Part shown: in pieces, positions 37,870-47,455 of the stretch
How the letters are laid out: the number at the start of each line of letters is the position of its first letter
Position numbering within the stretch: position 1 is the first letter of the stretch
NCBI RefSeq assembly: GCF_004402045.1
Contig: NZ_SOMG01000023.1
Span: forward strand, 124,001-188,000
Direction of reading: 5' to 3'
Source of the DNA: Lelliottia nimipressuralis
GTDB lineage: Bacteria; Pseudomonadota; Gammaproteobacteria; Enterobacterales; Enterobacteriaceae
Length of the DNA stretch: 64,000 bases
Translations under genes and position numbers: made by a program
Notes under the pieces: generated by a model
What the model saw: only the letters and a program-made list of their open reading frames with translations
Database searches by the model: none
What the model was told of the DNA's origin: nothing

Positions 37870-40311
37870 TCAGGCTGAGCGCGGCGGAAGCTGGTAAATT
37901 TCGTTTTCCAGTTCGTTAACGGCTTGCTCATACCCCTTTTTGTCGCCAAAGCGGGTTTTGATGATCTCAATTGGGCGACCCAGTGCATCGAACGGCTTCA
38001 GTTTTAGCACCTGAACATCCTCGATTTCTTGCACGCCTTCATCGGCGTATTTGTCCAGCAGGGTATTGAGAACCTGCTGAGCCGGTTCGGCGTATTTAGT
38101 AAAATAGTTACGCTTACGTACGTTGGCCGCGCGCTCCTGACGGGTTAACGGCGGCTGACCGTACACCACATGACAGAGCAAATCAAACGGGTCGAGATCT
38201 TTACCCACCTCTTCGGCCAGCACGTCCCACAGAATTCCCAGCTGCGCCAGTTCTTCAATAATCGCCTGCTTGCGAGGCGCCTCCTGCCATTTGCGCACGA
38301 AGCTATCCAGCGAGGCGTACTCGCTGTCTTTCAGCATCGTTTTGCGGGTGTAATCCTGGAAGGATTCAGTGACTAACTTGCCGTCAGAATCGTAATACTG
38401 AACGCGCTTCGCCAGGACTTTCACCGCCACGCCATTCACATAGAATTTGCGGACTTTATCTGCATCATCGCTATGAAATTCACCGTTTCCGGAATGGTTG
38501 TCGCGGCTAACATGATACTCAGCGGCGTCTTCTCGCATTTCATTGGGTGGATTATCCCCATCATCGTTCGTGGTTTCTTCATCCAGCCGCTCATTGAAGT
38601 CGGAACTTTCATCGGAGATATCGTCGGGTTTAACCACCAGTACTTTTTCCGGCAAACCGTCAAAGCGTGGGTCGGCAAACAGCTCGGTCGCTTTTTTGAA
38701 GTCGAGTATGGTGAACCACAGCTTGCCGTGCCTTTCGTTGATACGTGTGCCGCGCCCGATGATCTGTTTAAATTTAGTCATCGACTGGATGTTCTGATCC
38801 AGTACCACTAGTTTGCAGGTCTGCGCATCAACGCCGGTTGTCATCAGCTCTGATGTTGTCGCGATAACGGGGTAGGCTTTCTTAGGATTAATAAAGTTAT
38901 CGAGTTGTGCCTTGCCGATTTCATCGTCGCCGGTGATTTTCATTACGTACTTTTCATTCTTCAACACCTGCTCAGGGTTGAGCACCACCAGCGCGTGGCG
39001 CATGCGGTCGGCGTGATCGATGTCGTTGCAGAAAACAATGGTTTTATCCATCGGATTGGTGCGTTTCAGGTAATCGGTGATGGTCTGCGCTACCAGCATG
39101 GTGCGTTCATCAATGACCAGTTTGCGATCAAAATCTTTCAGGTTATAGATTCGGTCTTCAATCTCTTCGCCGTACTTATCCAGCTGGCCTTTGACGGGCC
39201 GCCAGCCCTGAACATCAATATCTATATCAACGCGCACAACTTTATAGGGAGCGAGAAATCCGTCTTCTATACCCTCTTTGAGAGAATAGGTGTAAACCGG
39301 CTCACCGAAGTAGTCGATATTAGAGACGTCTTCCGTTTCTTTTGGCGTCGCAGTCAGGCCAACCTGTGTGGCGCTGCCGAAATATTCCAGAATCTCTCGC
39401 CAGGCTGAGTCTTCAGACGCACTGCCACGGTGGCATTCGTCAATCACAATCAGGTCGAAGAAATTTGGATCTACCTGTTTATAGGCTTTCTGATGTTCTT
39501 CCGGTCCGGTAATTGCCTGGTATAACGCAAGATGGACCTCGTACGCCGGATCAATGGTACGTCCGGTAACTTTGGTCATTGCTGTACCGAAAGGCTGGAA
39601 ATCATTGTTCTTGGTTTGATCGACAAGGATATTGCGGTCAGCGAGGAAAAGGATGCGTTTGTTGTTTTTGGCCTTCCAGAGCCGCCAGATAATCTGGAAT
39701 GCGGTATACGTTTTACCCGTACCGGTTGCCATGACCAGCAGAATGCGATTCTTACCTGCCGAAACGGCATCCACCGTTCGGTTAATCGCCTGCATCTGAT
39801 AGTAACGAGGAGCTTTCCCGCTACCGTCGTCAAAATAGTCCTGACTGATAACGGGCAACTGCTCCTGAGTGAACCCTTTCCAGACACAGTATTTTTGCCA
39901 GAGTTGTTCAGGCGTTGGGAAGTCGCTGAGGGCAATTTCGGATTCGAGCTGATGCGGATTGGTTTTATCGTGGAAGATGAACCCATCACCATTGGAGGCA
40001 AATACAAAGGGCACGTCGAGCAGGCTGGCGTAGTCCAGTCCCTGCTGCATCCCTTTGCTGATGGCGTGCTTGTTAGCCTTGGCTTCGATAACTGCCAATG
40101 GCAAGTTAGGCTTGTGATACAGCACGATATCAGCAGACTTAACTTTGATACGTGAGGCCAATTTGCCACGGACGACAATCTTGCCATCTCGCAGTTTCAC
40201 TTCCTGACGAATCTGCGCCAAATCATCCCAGCCTGCCTCCTTAACCGCAGGAAGGATAAATTTGCTAATGATATCCGTTTCAGTCAGGTGCGTTTTGTTC
40301 ACGCCAGCCAT
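37870..40311 (-). CDS. hsdR: Type I restriction endonuclease subunit HsdR
   Basis: 813 residues. N-terminal nuclease core with AVIEAKANK, then superfamily-2 helicase motifs: ATGTGKT (Walker A), DECHRG (DEAH box), GLTATP, and a late [11 protein letters not shown]. Acts as ATP-driven translocase and cutter. The ATG at 40311 follows GGAG by 9 bases; a GTG five codons earlier overlaps that site and is not used. Shares strand and order hsdR-hsdM-hsdS. Confidence 0.94.
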   Translation of the reverse strand: MAGVNKTHLTETDIISKFILPAVKEAGWDDLAQIRQEVKLRDGKIVVRGKLASRIKVKSADIVLYHKPNLPLAVIEAKANKHAISKGMQQGLDYASLLDVPFVFASNGDGFIFHDKTNPHQLESEIALSDFPTPEQLWQKYCVWKGFTQEQLPVISQDYFDDGSGKAPRYYQMQAINRTVDAVSAGKNRILLVMATGTGKTYTAFQIIWRLWKAKNNKRILFLADRNILVDQTKNNDFQPFGTAMTKVTGRTIDPAYEVHLALYQAITGPEEHQKAYKQVDPNFFDLIVIDECHRGSASEDSAWREILEYFGSATQVGLTATPKETEDVSNIDYFGEPVYTYSLKEGIEDGFLAPYKVVRVDIDIDVQGWRPVKGQLDKYGEEIEDRIYNLKDFDRKLVIDERTMLVAQTITDYLKRTNPMDKTIVFCNDIDHADRMRHALVVLNPEQVLKNEKYVMKITGDDEIGKAQLDNFINPKKAYPVIATTSELMTTGVDAQTCKLVVLDQNIQSMTKFKQIIGRGTRINERHGKLWFTILDFKKATELFADPRFDGLPEKVLVVKPDDISDESSDFNERLDEETTNDDGDNPPNEMREDAAEYHVSRDNHSGNGEFHSDDADKVRKFYVNGVAVKVLAKRVQYYDSDGKLVTESFQDYTRKTMLKDSEYASLDSFVRKWQEAPRKQAIIEELAQLGILWDVLAEEVGKDLDPFDLLCHVVYGQPPLTRQERAANVRKRNYFTKYAEPAQQVLNTLLDKYADEGVQEIEDVQVLKLKPFDALGRPIEIIKTRFGDKKGYEQAVNELENEIYQLPPRSA

Positions 40312-40640
40312 AGCAGAGCACTCCACGATATTGGGTTAGGTCTGATTTTACACAGAATAGTGTCTGACGTAATGACCTGAAACGAGGTTTTGGGTCGTTA
40401 GCGTTAAAATCTCTTCTTGGCAAGGCAATTTCTGAACTTCTCTATCATAGATTTTCATTTTTTATAATGTCTGAAGTTAACTACATAAACGAAATATGGA
40501 CTCAATTGTCTGTCAAACCAGTGATTATTCAAATCGTACACCAGCTTTTCCCATTAATTTGAACTGGATCAACTCATCTAATTAAATGTACTTTATAAGT
40601 AATGATAGGATTGATAGATAGCTTGGACGAGGGGATCTTA

Positions 40641-41501
40641 GTGGATAAAGCTTTGTGTACTATTGATGAAAAAGAATGGAGTGCAGATGCATTTTTCGCA
40701 TTACCTCCTGCTGAGATCCAACTGAAGAGACGGAGTTTGCTTTGTACAGAATGCAAGGGGGATGCATGGTTCAGGCGTGCAAGTTACGGAAATGACTCAC
40801 CTCATTTTTGCGCCCATCACCTAGAAAACTGCTCACTAGGGACATCATACGAAGCTGTAGGGGAAGGTGATGAAAATAGGGGATTACCTGCTTCAGATGC
40901 TGACAGCGGCATAGTACTTGATTTGAGATTAACGCAAGGCTACGACATTAATGTCAAAACAGCAGCGGATAACTCTGACACTACACCTCAGGGACAAAAA
41001 TTCACGGGTGAAAAAATTGTTGGTGGTGGGAATCAAAAATATCCTGCACACTATACTTTAAAAAACCTGCTTTACAAGTTAGTACAGTCTAAAGGATCAT
41101 GCTACGCAGATAAAAAGGTAGGGTTCACAGAACAATCCTTTAATGATTTACCGGGCCGTGGGGGAGAACTATTTGTCGAATTCATTAACGTTGCACCATG
41201 GATGGACGGTGCACGTAGAATTTTTTGGGGTTTTATTAGTGATGTTGGGCAAACAAGAGATGGAAAAATTTGGTTAAATGCAGGTAACATTAAATCTGGC
41301 TTAAGCGTTTGTATCAATCGCGAAATTGCAAGTGAGTTTAAAGAGCAGTTTAAAGTCAAAAACAGTCTTGATGAATTAGATGGATGTCATGCACTAATTA
41401 TTGGTACATGCACATATGCAACAACAGGTAAACCAATACTATGGTGTGGTGATCTGAGTTATATCGTACTGAGAAGATATAAATTAGACCAAGATTTATA
41501 A
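40641..41501 (+). CDS. Unknown protein with CoiA-like zinc finger
   Basis: 286 residues from the GTG at 40641, which has GAGGGG six bases upstream; an in-frame ATG at 40602 has no ribosome site. The N-terminal part has LCTECKGDAWFRR, HFCAHHLENC: a Cys/His cluster like the N-terminus of CoiA-type competence proteins. The rest, with GELFVEFINVAPWMDGARR, then TRDGKIWLNAGNIKSGLSVC, looks like a beta-rich domain that could bind nucleic acid. It diverges from hsdR. No known family assigned; a defence role is guessed from location only. Confidence 0.6.
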   Translation: MDKALCTIDEKEWSADAFFALPPAEIQLKRRSLLCTECKGDAWFRRASYGNDSPHFCAHHLENCSLGTSYEAVGEGDENRGLPASDADSGIVLDLRLTQGYDINVKTAADNSDTTPQGQKFTGEKIVGGGNQKYPAHYTLKNLLYKLVQSKGSCYADKKVGFTEQSFNDLPGRGGELFVEFINVAPWMDGARRIFWGFISDVGQTRDGKIWLNAGNIKSGLSVCINREIASEFKEQFKVKNSLDELDGCHALIIGTCTYATTGKPILWCGDLSYIVLRRYKLDQDL

Positions 41502-41732
41502 AATCAGCTTGTTTTGCAAAATGCATATGAATATATATGTCTAACTAATATAAATGGAAAGCACGCTAATTTTACGAAGGTAATAGACTGTACGTGGAAA
41601 ATAATTTCCCACTCCATGTGTTCAATGAACTATAAAATAACATGGCTAGATATAAGCCTGAATATAGATAATCGATGAGTTTATAATTTAGTTGGTTATC
41701 TTTTAATGGTGATATAAATTCTCACACCTCCC

Positions 41733-41996
41733 CTAAATACCTCCCTGATGTGCTATTCCACAAAATCCTACAACGGATAATTTCTTTCACAAACTGAAAC
41801 GCAATTTTCTTCTCTGCAAAAAATTAAAGCAATCGACTGATAACCCCGCTACCATCTAACACTTGGGGTATCGTTACCCACATACTTTCATCCAGCCAAA
41901 TCGATCCCTTCTCAAACGGCTTATGATGAATCGCACATAATGCTAGTTTGTTCGGGATCTCACCTGGCCGCTAAACTGCCTCTACTTCACGTGATT
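41733..41996 (-). pseudogene. Degraded 3' fragment of an HNH restriction gene
   Basis: About 260 bases align with the 3' part of the intact HNH gene at 44350-44600: shared words include CCAAATCGATCCCTTCTCAA against CCCAATCGATCCCTTGTCAA, then ACGGCTTATGATGAATCGCA against ACGCCTTATGATGAATCGCA. The fragment has indels and no open frame. It ends 5 bases before the 3' end of the 677-residue protein gene. Confidence 0.8.
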
Positions 41997-42000
41997 CATG

Positions 42001-44034
42001 TCAGTAATATTTTACAAATTGATTTGGAAAGACTCGTTCGACATGAGCCAATTGCTCTTGCCATCCCATAAAATCAATTTCGTATGTAAGCGATACTACC
42101 TCATCAAACTTCTCACCGAGATTGCTGGAGCATTTTACGGACTCTCTGCACATAGAATCGTAAATCTTTATCAAAGTTGGAAACGAAAGATAATCCTTGA
42201 ACAGAGTCTGAGCCTCTTCGAGGGTCTGCCAGAGTGGAATGCCGTACTGATGTTTATCGTAAGGTACTGTTGCCATAAAACGCACCTCACGATCTCTAAG
42301 GTAATGAAACAAAAGTGCCGGATCTATAATCGGCACACCATTTAATGGAAAGCCAGCATGAAATTGACCGTTGATGATTACTAGTGGGATTACCTCTATT
42401 TTCTCTGTTCCTGATAAATGGGGGTAATAATCCCGACAAAAATGCTCAAGATGCTCCCTAACAAAGGTTGCTTTTCTAATTGCTTGGTTGGTTTTGTGCA
42501 TCAGTCCGTTAGAGTCGAAAAGTTCATTATCATAATCTAGCGGAGTTATGGATGTTTTACGGCTACGAGCTTCTACAACAATTAGTAAATTTCCAAAAGC
42601 AAAAGAAAGATCTATCTCTTCGCTATGCCCATGATAGCTTGGTTCAATTGCATTCGTATAGTGCAAATGTTCTTTCATTACCTGATTTCCATTTCGGCAC
42701 TCTTCCAATACTCTGAGCAAATCTTTCTCAAATAAACTTCCACGGCGAGTATCTTTGGGATCTATTTTGGCCATCCAGCAATCAATATTGCGGGTGAGAC
42801 TTGCAGTCAGAAATGCGCTGATCGGGAAAATATAATTATCCTCAATAGAAACCAGAGGTTGCACCCATAAATCTTCCTGTGGTGATTTCCCTTTCCAGGT
42901 CAATAAATCTAAAGCCGCGATGATTTCAGCTTTACTATATTCACAACATTGTATTAGTAACTCAATAATAATAGAGCGCTCAAACTGAGGAGCAAGATGA
43001 AGTAATGTTGACCAGTCGTTTATTGACACGTTTGTATGTAGTTTTTCATCAATTTGAACAGCTAGCACAGATAGATGAACCCATACATCTAAAACACTTT
43101 GTAAAGTGCGTTCAATACAGGGGAGTGATTTCCTTGTTAATAACGCTTTAAGATGGTCATCAAGCTGAATAAGAGCCGATAAAGGCTGAAATCTGGCTAT
43201 CATTTGAGCCCGTTGAGATAATGTTTGCCACGGTACTATGCTCAAAGCTGTACCAGGATCAAAATGTAAATAAGTAGAAAAAAGATGGATGTTATTAAAT
43301 TTGTCCATTATGGTTCGAGCTTCAGTAATCGAGGTGGCTAAAAAATGATCTCGACGAAATTCGGCAATCGTTTTCATGCGGTGATAGTCAGAATGACATT
43401 GCATGAAAAAGACTCTTTTGTGCTGATAAGTGAATATTGCACGGCCATAAAGCAAGTCTTGCCAAAGTGAAGAAAAATTATGAAAATGCTGAGACATCTT
43501 CATTTCTGAGAGATAAAGATCAAGTTTTGACAACTTTATTGGACGATCATCAGGAAATAATATATGCATGTGATCCTTATATTTAAATAGCTCGAATAAT
43601 GGGCCTCTAAGACTGTCAAGTCTATGCATATTTACACTATTAACACTAACTGGATCGCTTTTTCCTACCTTCGAGGTTTTTGAAGTAATAAACTGTTCTA
43701 TAGCTGTATTGCTTATATCGTCAAACTTCTCGTTCTGTTCGTCACATACTTGCCAAAAAGCATAATTAGCGCTGGCTATATGCGCCCTAATCATTTCGTG
43801 ATATTCAGGTCTGCAACCTGTTAAGAAGCAAATTTGCTTCCGAGTGTTCTCTACGCATTGGAAATGAAAATTAAGCCAATTAGCTCCTGAAATGTATGCA
43901 GAGGCTTCTGCAGTTAACGGACCTATTTCATTCATGAATTTAATCCAGTGATCTGGTTTGAATTCATTCAACTGAGCGGGATGTGGCAATTTCTTATCTC
44001 TTGCCGCTTTGATAAGGGGATGGATGGGTCGCAT
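42001..44034 (-). CDS. Large unknown protein with PD-(D/E)XK nuclease core
   Basis: 677 residues, start ATG with AGAGAGGAAAT. The first 400 residues are helical and unassigned. From about residue 425 a nuclease-like core appears: RGSLFEKDLLRVLEE (Glu), EEIDLSFAFG (Asp near 474), LIVVEARSRK (Glu-x-Arg near 487). The Lys of the usual E-x-K is replaced by Arg. The gene is AT-rich and sits between an intact HNH restriction gene and a decayed copy of its 3' end. I do not recognise the family; a DNA-targeting defence role is likely from motif and place. Confidence 0.65.
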   Translation of the reverse strand: MRPIHPLIKAARDKKLPHPAQLNEFKPDHWIKFMNEIGPLTAEASAYISGANWLNFHFQCVENTRKQICFLTGCRPEYHEMIRAHIASANYAFWQVCDEQNEKFDDISNTAIEQFITSKTSKVGKSDPVSVNSVNMHRLDSLRGPLFELFKYKDHMHILFPDDRPIKLSKLDLYLSEMKMSQHFHNFSSLWQDLLYGRAIFTYQHKRVFFMQCHSDYHRMKTIAEFRRDHFLATSITEARTIMDKFNNIHLFSTYLHFDPGTALSIVPWQTLSQRAQMIARFQPLSALIQLDDHLKALLTRKSLPCIERTLQSVLDVWVHLSVLAVQIDEKLHTNVSINDWSTLLHLAPQFERSIIIELLIQCCEYSKAEIIAALDLLTWKGKSPQEDLWVQPLVSIEDNYIFPISAFLTASLTRNIDCWMAKIDPKDTRRGSLFEKDLLRVLEECRNGNQVMKEHLHYTNAIEPSYHGHSEEIDLSFAFGNLLIVVEARSRKTSITPLDYDNELFDSNGLMHKTNQAIRKATFVREHLEHFCRDYYPHLSGTEKIEVIPLVIINGQFHAGFPLNGVPIIDPALLFHYLRDREVRFMATVPYDKHQYGIPLWQTLEEAQTLFKDYLSFPTLIKIYDSMCRESVKCSSNLGEKFDEVVSLTYEIDFMGWQEQLAHVERVFPNQFVKYY

Positions 44035-44349
44035 ATTTCCTCTCTACATGAGCGTATACCAAATGACACTATAACTCTTTGGATACATCAAGATAAAGAG
44101 TATATAACAAAGAAAAAATGAAACTTTGATCACAATGTGAGCAAGGTTTTGTGGCGTGGAAAAGACATAGATCTTGTATCTATTTAATTCATAACTGGCG
44201 ATCAAAGTTGCCTGCTTGATGAAAATATTGTGTTCATAAGGAACATCTCTTTTTTGCAAGATTATTAATGTATGAGTACGGGTATATCTATTTATATACT
44301 GCATCGATATAATTCTATTAGGTATGAAATTCTGGTCCAGTCTTCGAAT
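44035..44349. other. AT-rich stretch without a convincing gene
   Basis: About 315 bases between the 677-residue protein gene and the HNH gene. It must contain the promoter of the former. An 86-codon minus-strand frame at 44044-44304 is hydrophobic but has no ribosome site and I do not accept it. Confidence 0.4.
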
Positions 44350-45219
44350 TCACTCTCTAAACACCTCTCTTCGATGCCACTCCACAAACCCCTCCCTTGG
44401 ATAATTCCCTTTCACCACCGGCAGCGCAATCTGCTTCCCGACAAAATCCCAGAACAGCTGCCCAACAATCCCGCCTCCATTAACCGCCTCCGACACCAGC
44501 ACCCGCATACTCTCATCTAGCCCAATCGATCCCTTGTCAAACGCCTTATGATGAATCGCACACAGCGCCAGTCCGTTGGGGATCTCACACGGTCCGCCAA
44601 ACTGCTTCCACTTGATATGCGCGGCTTCGAGTCCAACGGAGGCGTTATCATGTCGCATGTTGAATCCGCAGATGGCACATTCATAGTTATACGCACGCAA
44701 CACCTGCTGGCGGAACAGCGGATCGCGAACCTTACGGATCTGCTTAATATCAAAACCCATCTCATCCGCGATCTCCTCCTGAATACTTTCAGGAAAGTGC
44801 GCTTCAAGGATCTGCTGCGCCAGCGAGCCGATCAGATTTTTGTTCTTATTCAGCAGCGCAAAGTGTTCTTCATCAAACCCGCCTGCAACGTTATTTTCTA
44901 TAAGTTCTTTAACAGGCGGTTGCTTACTGCCAGTGGTCGAACAAAACTCTGTATTCTTCAGATCCCAAAAACCGTCCCCTTTGAGCCGCCAGAAGGGCAT
45001 ATTCGGGTAATGCGCCTTCCTCTGTGGGCCAAAGCGTTCTAACAGGTTAAGCAGCTGCTCATGGACCTCGGTTCCATAATCAAACAGTCGCGCATGCCCC
45101 TGCTGATAGTTCGCCAGCACGTACAGAAGCAATAAAGGCTTATGCGGCGCACGCTGCTCGCCTTTGCGCCAGATGGTGATGTCGGCAATTGCCTGTTCGA
45201 GAGTTTTGCTGGAAGCCAT
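44350..45219 (-). CDS. Phosphorothioate-type HNH restriction endonuclease (type IV)
   Basis: 289 residues from the ATG at 45219 (MASSKTLEQAIAD); the frame extends upstream to a TTG without support. N-terminal domain with RAPHKPLLLLYVLA and MPFWRLKGDGFWDL matches the sulphur-binding domain of ScoMcrA-type enzymes that bind phosphorothioated DNA. C-terminal HNH: CAICGFNMRHDN, GLEAAHIKWKQFGGP and NGLALCAIHHKAFD, with the zinc Cys and catalytic His. It should cut DNA bearing Dnd-type sulphur modification; no dnd genes occur in the window. Confidence 0.85.
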   Translation of the reverse strand: MASSKTLEQAIADITIWRKGEQRAPHKPLLLLYVLANYQQGHARLFDYGTEVHEQLLNLLERFGPQRKAHYPNMPFWRLKGDGFWDLKNTEFCSTTGSKQPPVKELIENNVAGGFDEEHFALLNKNKNLIGSLAQQILEAHFPESIQEEIADEMGFDIKQIRKVRDPLFRQQVLRAYNYECAICGFNMRHDNASVGLEAAHIKWKQFGGPCEIPNGLALCAIHHKAFDKGSIGLDESMRVLVSEAVNGGGIVGQLFWDFVGKQIALPVVKGNYPREGFVEWHRREVFRE

Positions 45220-45368
45220 CGCGTTACGGAAGAAAGTAAATAATTGCGATGATGCTCGTAAAACCCAGACCAATCAACCCGCAATCAACAAAAAACATGA
45301 CCTTACCGCACACAACCCTATTTCCTGAATCCCCCTCGCAAATTCTAAATTTACCCCACACCAAACCG

Positions 45369-45395
45369 CTGTATTTATATTCAGCCCTGTATAAT
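45369..45395 (+). promoter_or_regulatory. LexA-like box and -10 of symE
   Basis: CTGTATTTATATTCAG (45369-45384) matches the SOS box CTGT-N8-ACAG with one change. TATAAT follows at 45390-45395, so LexA bound here would cover the -35 region. E. coli symE is SOS-induced in the same way. The ribosome site GGAG lies 120 bases further on. Confidence 0.7.
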
Positions 45396-45521
45396 GAGCA
45401 CCAGAAATTACGCCGAACGGCAAAGGAAGTATCAAAGAATATTTAAAGAGAGAATTCGCGATATGAAGGTGCTGCAACACCCCCATACCGCTAACCACAA
45501 ACAACTGAGATGGAGTTGAAA

Positions 45522-45989
45522 ATGGCTGTGACGAATTTTAAGCCAGAGTTTACTGTTTGCAAAACAGAATCAGACGCTTTCACCGGCATGATTGAAAACC
45601 GCGAGCTGGTACGCAAAAACAGCGCCCGCCGACTTCACGGCAACCAGACCAACGCGGCGCCCGTCCATCCCCGCGCAGAAACGCCGCAGGACAGTGCCGC
45701 CTGCTGCGAACTGTATGCCCGCATAGACATGAAATACCTTCTTCTGGGTGGCGACTGGTTAACCCGTGCAGGCTTTATCAACGGCATGCCGGTAAAAATC
45801 CGCGCCATGAAAGACTGCATTGTGATTACGCCACAGCATACAAGAGAATTATGGGGATGCCTGGAAGGTATGAGCGTGGTGAATATAAATAAACAGAAAG
45901 TCGCGCAGTGGTTGAAGACGTTTCCGGGCGCGTTGAATGATACGGGAGATATACCTATGGTGAAGCGCGGAAATGGTCTGGCAGAGTAA
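45522..45989 (+). CDS. symE: SymE-family toxin
   Basis: 155 residues from the ATG at 45522 (GGAG six bases upstream; an earlier ATG at 45510 overlaps that site). The C-terminal half holds the SymE signature YLLLGGDWLTRAGFINGMPV and KIRAMKDCIVITPQ. SymE is an SOS-induced, RNA-associated toxin in E. coli, held down by the antisense RNA SymR over its 5' end. The first 70 residues are longer than in E. coli SymE. Here, as in E. coli, it lies beside restriction genes. Confidence 0.85.
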   Translation: MAVTNFKPEFTVCKTESDAFTGMIENRELVRKNSARRLHGNQTNAAPVHPRAETPQDSAACCELYARIDMKYLLLGGDWLTRAGFINGMPVKIRAMKDCIVITPQHTRELWGCLEGMSVVNINKQKVAQWLKTFPGALNDTGDIPMVKRGNGLAE

Positions 45990-46037
45990 GAATAATATCT
46001 AAAATATCCCTTCATTAATCATGTAAAAGGATAAGTT

Positions 46038-46076
46038 AATACGGGCTTGAATACGCATGCCCGTATTTTTCCTTTT
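46038..46076 (+). terminator. Terminator after symE
   Basis: AATACGGGC / GCCCGTATT stem with a 12-base loop followed by TTTCCTTTTTT, 50 bases past the symE stop. Confidence 0.85.
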
Positions 46077-46156
46077 TTAAATGAATTATTTAACTCCGCT
46101 GGTGCACTCAATAAATCGGTTGTAACATTCTCCGCAAAGCGACAGGGAGGATTGCT

Positions 46157-46687
46157 ATGCAGATTTGTAGGATGGATTACAACGATGTCTCAGCCGATGG
46201 AAGAAGGCTGAAACTACACGTTTATGGCGTTGGGACGTTTCCCGTTTTTTCAGGAATAGAACCCGTAACCAATATTGCAGAGTGCGTCTTTATCAGGAAT
46301 GCAGCAATACCTGTGGGTACGTACTGGATCGTTGATGCACCGGAAGGCAGTATTGCTAATCGGGTTGAGCGGTTTGTAAAAGACTTCAAGAACGGGACCG
46401 ACCATTCTGAATGGTTCGGCTTGTTTAATGCTTCGACCATGGCTGATAACGTATTTGTGAATGGGGTAGACAGAGGCTCATTTCGACTTCATCCATTGAG
46501 GCCGAATGGTGAGGGAGAGTCGTGGGGATGCATAACGTTCTATAATATCCCTGATTTTCAACTAGTCAGACAATCTTTGCTTGCACGTAAGAAGATTCGT
46601 GTTCCTGGTGGTAAAGGGTTGATGGCATATGGACGTATTGATGTAACAGGAAGGGCTGATTATGCTTCATGCAAAGTTAAAAAATAA
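46157..46687 (+). CDS. Tlde1-like T6SS L,D-transpeptidase effector (DUF2778)
   Basis: 176 residues. The DUF2778 core is visible: FRLHPLRPNGEGESWGCITF, with the conserved His and catalytic Cys of L,D-transpeptidase-like enzymes, and a preceding GTYWIVDAPEGS. Tlde1 effectors of Salmonella alter peptidoglycan stem peptides in rival cells after T6SS delivery. There is no signal peptide, as expected for a secreted-by-T6SS cargo. Strong ribosome site GGGAGG. Two membrane-protein genes follow at once. Confidence 0.85.
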   Translation: MQICRMDYNDVSADGRRLKLHVYGVGTFPVFSGIEPVTNIAECVFIRNAAIPVGTYWIVDAPEGSIANRVERFVKDFKNGTDHSEWFGLFNASTMADNVFVNGVDRGSFRLHPLRPNGEGESWGCITFYNIPDFQLVRQSLLARKKIRVPGGKGLMAYGRIDVTGRADYASCKVKK

Positions 46688-46925
46688 TATCCTGGTTGGC
46701 CTGGCGTGCCTCATTGCTTCCTTCTTTATCGTCCTGTTCCCCCTGGGTGGCTTGCTCGATTACTTATCTCAAGCCAGCAATGATTTTTTAAATCGCACCG
46801 GTTTGGGGTTTGCTGATGGTGAAACAGACCCATCATTCCTGTGGGTGTTGGGTGGGATGATGTTCGTCGTTACCGCGTTACTGATGTATATCATCCGAAA
46901 GATATGCATCCTGAAACGTGCTTGA
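46662..46925 (+). CDS. Two-helix membrane protein after Tlde1-like effector
   Basis: 87 residues, overlapping the effector gene by 26 bases. Helices at about 10-33 and 60-80 with a 25-residue loop between (SQASNDFLNRTGLGFADGE). No ribosome site of its own, so coupled translation is likely. Possibly an immunity partner, or a helper of the next protein; no family recognised. Confidence 0.65.
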   Translation: MLHAKLKNNILVGLACLIASFFIVLFPLGGLLDYLSQASNDFLNRTGLGFADGETDPSFLWVLGGMMFVVTALLMYIIRKICILKRA

Positions 46926-46946
46926 GATATTTCATTGGCGCTTTCT

Positions 46947-47381
46947 ATGACATTCCCCTCAAAAGTCCTGAAGTGGTGCGCACTCGGGATTGCCACGGTG
47001 TTTATCCTCAGATGGCTGTTTGTCTGGCTTGTGGCATTCGGTTCTGATGATACGACTGTTTATACAGAAAACGATGTTTTCCACTACCACATGCTGACAG
47101 ACAAGGATATTGAAAACGCCCCGCGACTAACGGAAGACTACTATTTTGAGGCGCATCCAGGCGAGGGTTATGCACCTTCAAATAGTATCGTTTTTAAAAG
47201 GGCTACCGAGGTTGCACCGTTGCGCGAGTATCTCACCACGCTGGGATACGTGAAGGAAAAGCGCAGCCTGGGAGAAAAGGAAATCTGGTCAAAGCCCGAT
47301 CGGTTAAACGGAGATATTTTCTACCTGTACTTTAATGTCGCCAGGGGTCAAGCTGAACTGACCAAAGTGATGAATCACTGA
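46947..47381 (+). CDS. Membrane-anchored periplasmic protein, candidate Tlde1 immunity protein
   Basis: 144 residues from the ATG at 46947; an upstream TTG is less likely. One N-terminal membrane anchor (about 8-32, KWCALGIATVFILRWLFVWL) and a soluble domain of about 110 residues placed in the periplasm, where peptidoglycan effectors act. It is third in the effector cluster, 21 bases after the previous gene. Periplasmic location and order fit a Tldi1-type inhibitor; sequence family not confirmed. Confidence 0.65.
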   Translation: MTFPSKVLKWCALGIATVFILRWLFVWLVAFGSDDTTVYTENDVFHYHMLTDKDIENAPRLTEDYYFEAHPGEGYAPSNSIVFKRATEVAPLREYLTTLGYVKEKRSLGEKEIWSKPDRLNGDIFYLYFNVARGQAELTKVMNH

Positions 47382-47455
47382 AATAATTAACTTCCGTTGA
47401 TTTACCCAACCCGAGAAAGTGATAGCGCTTCATCAACTCATGAGCATCTTCCTGG

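Noticed and set aside
44044..44304. 86-codon hydrophobic frame
   Set aside because: No ribosome site, AT-rich intergenic setting, no partner gene.
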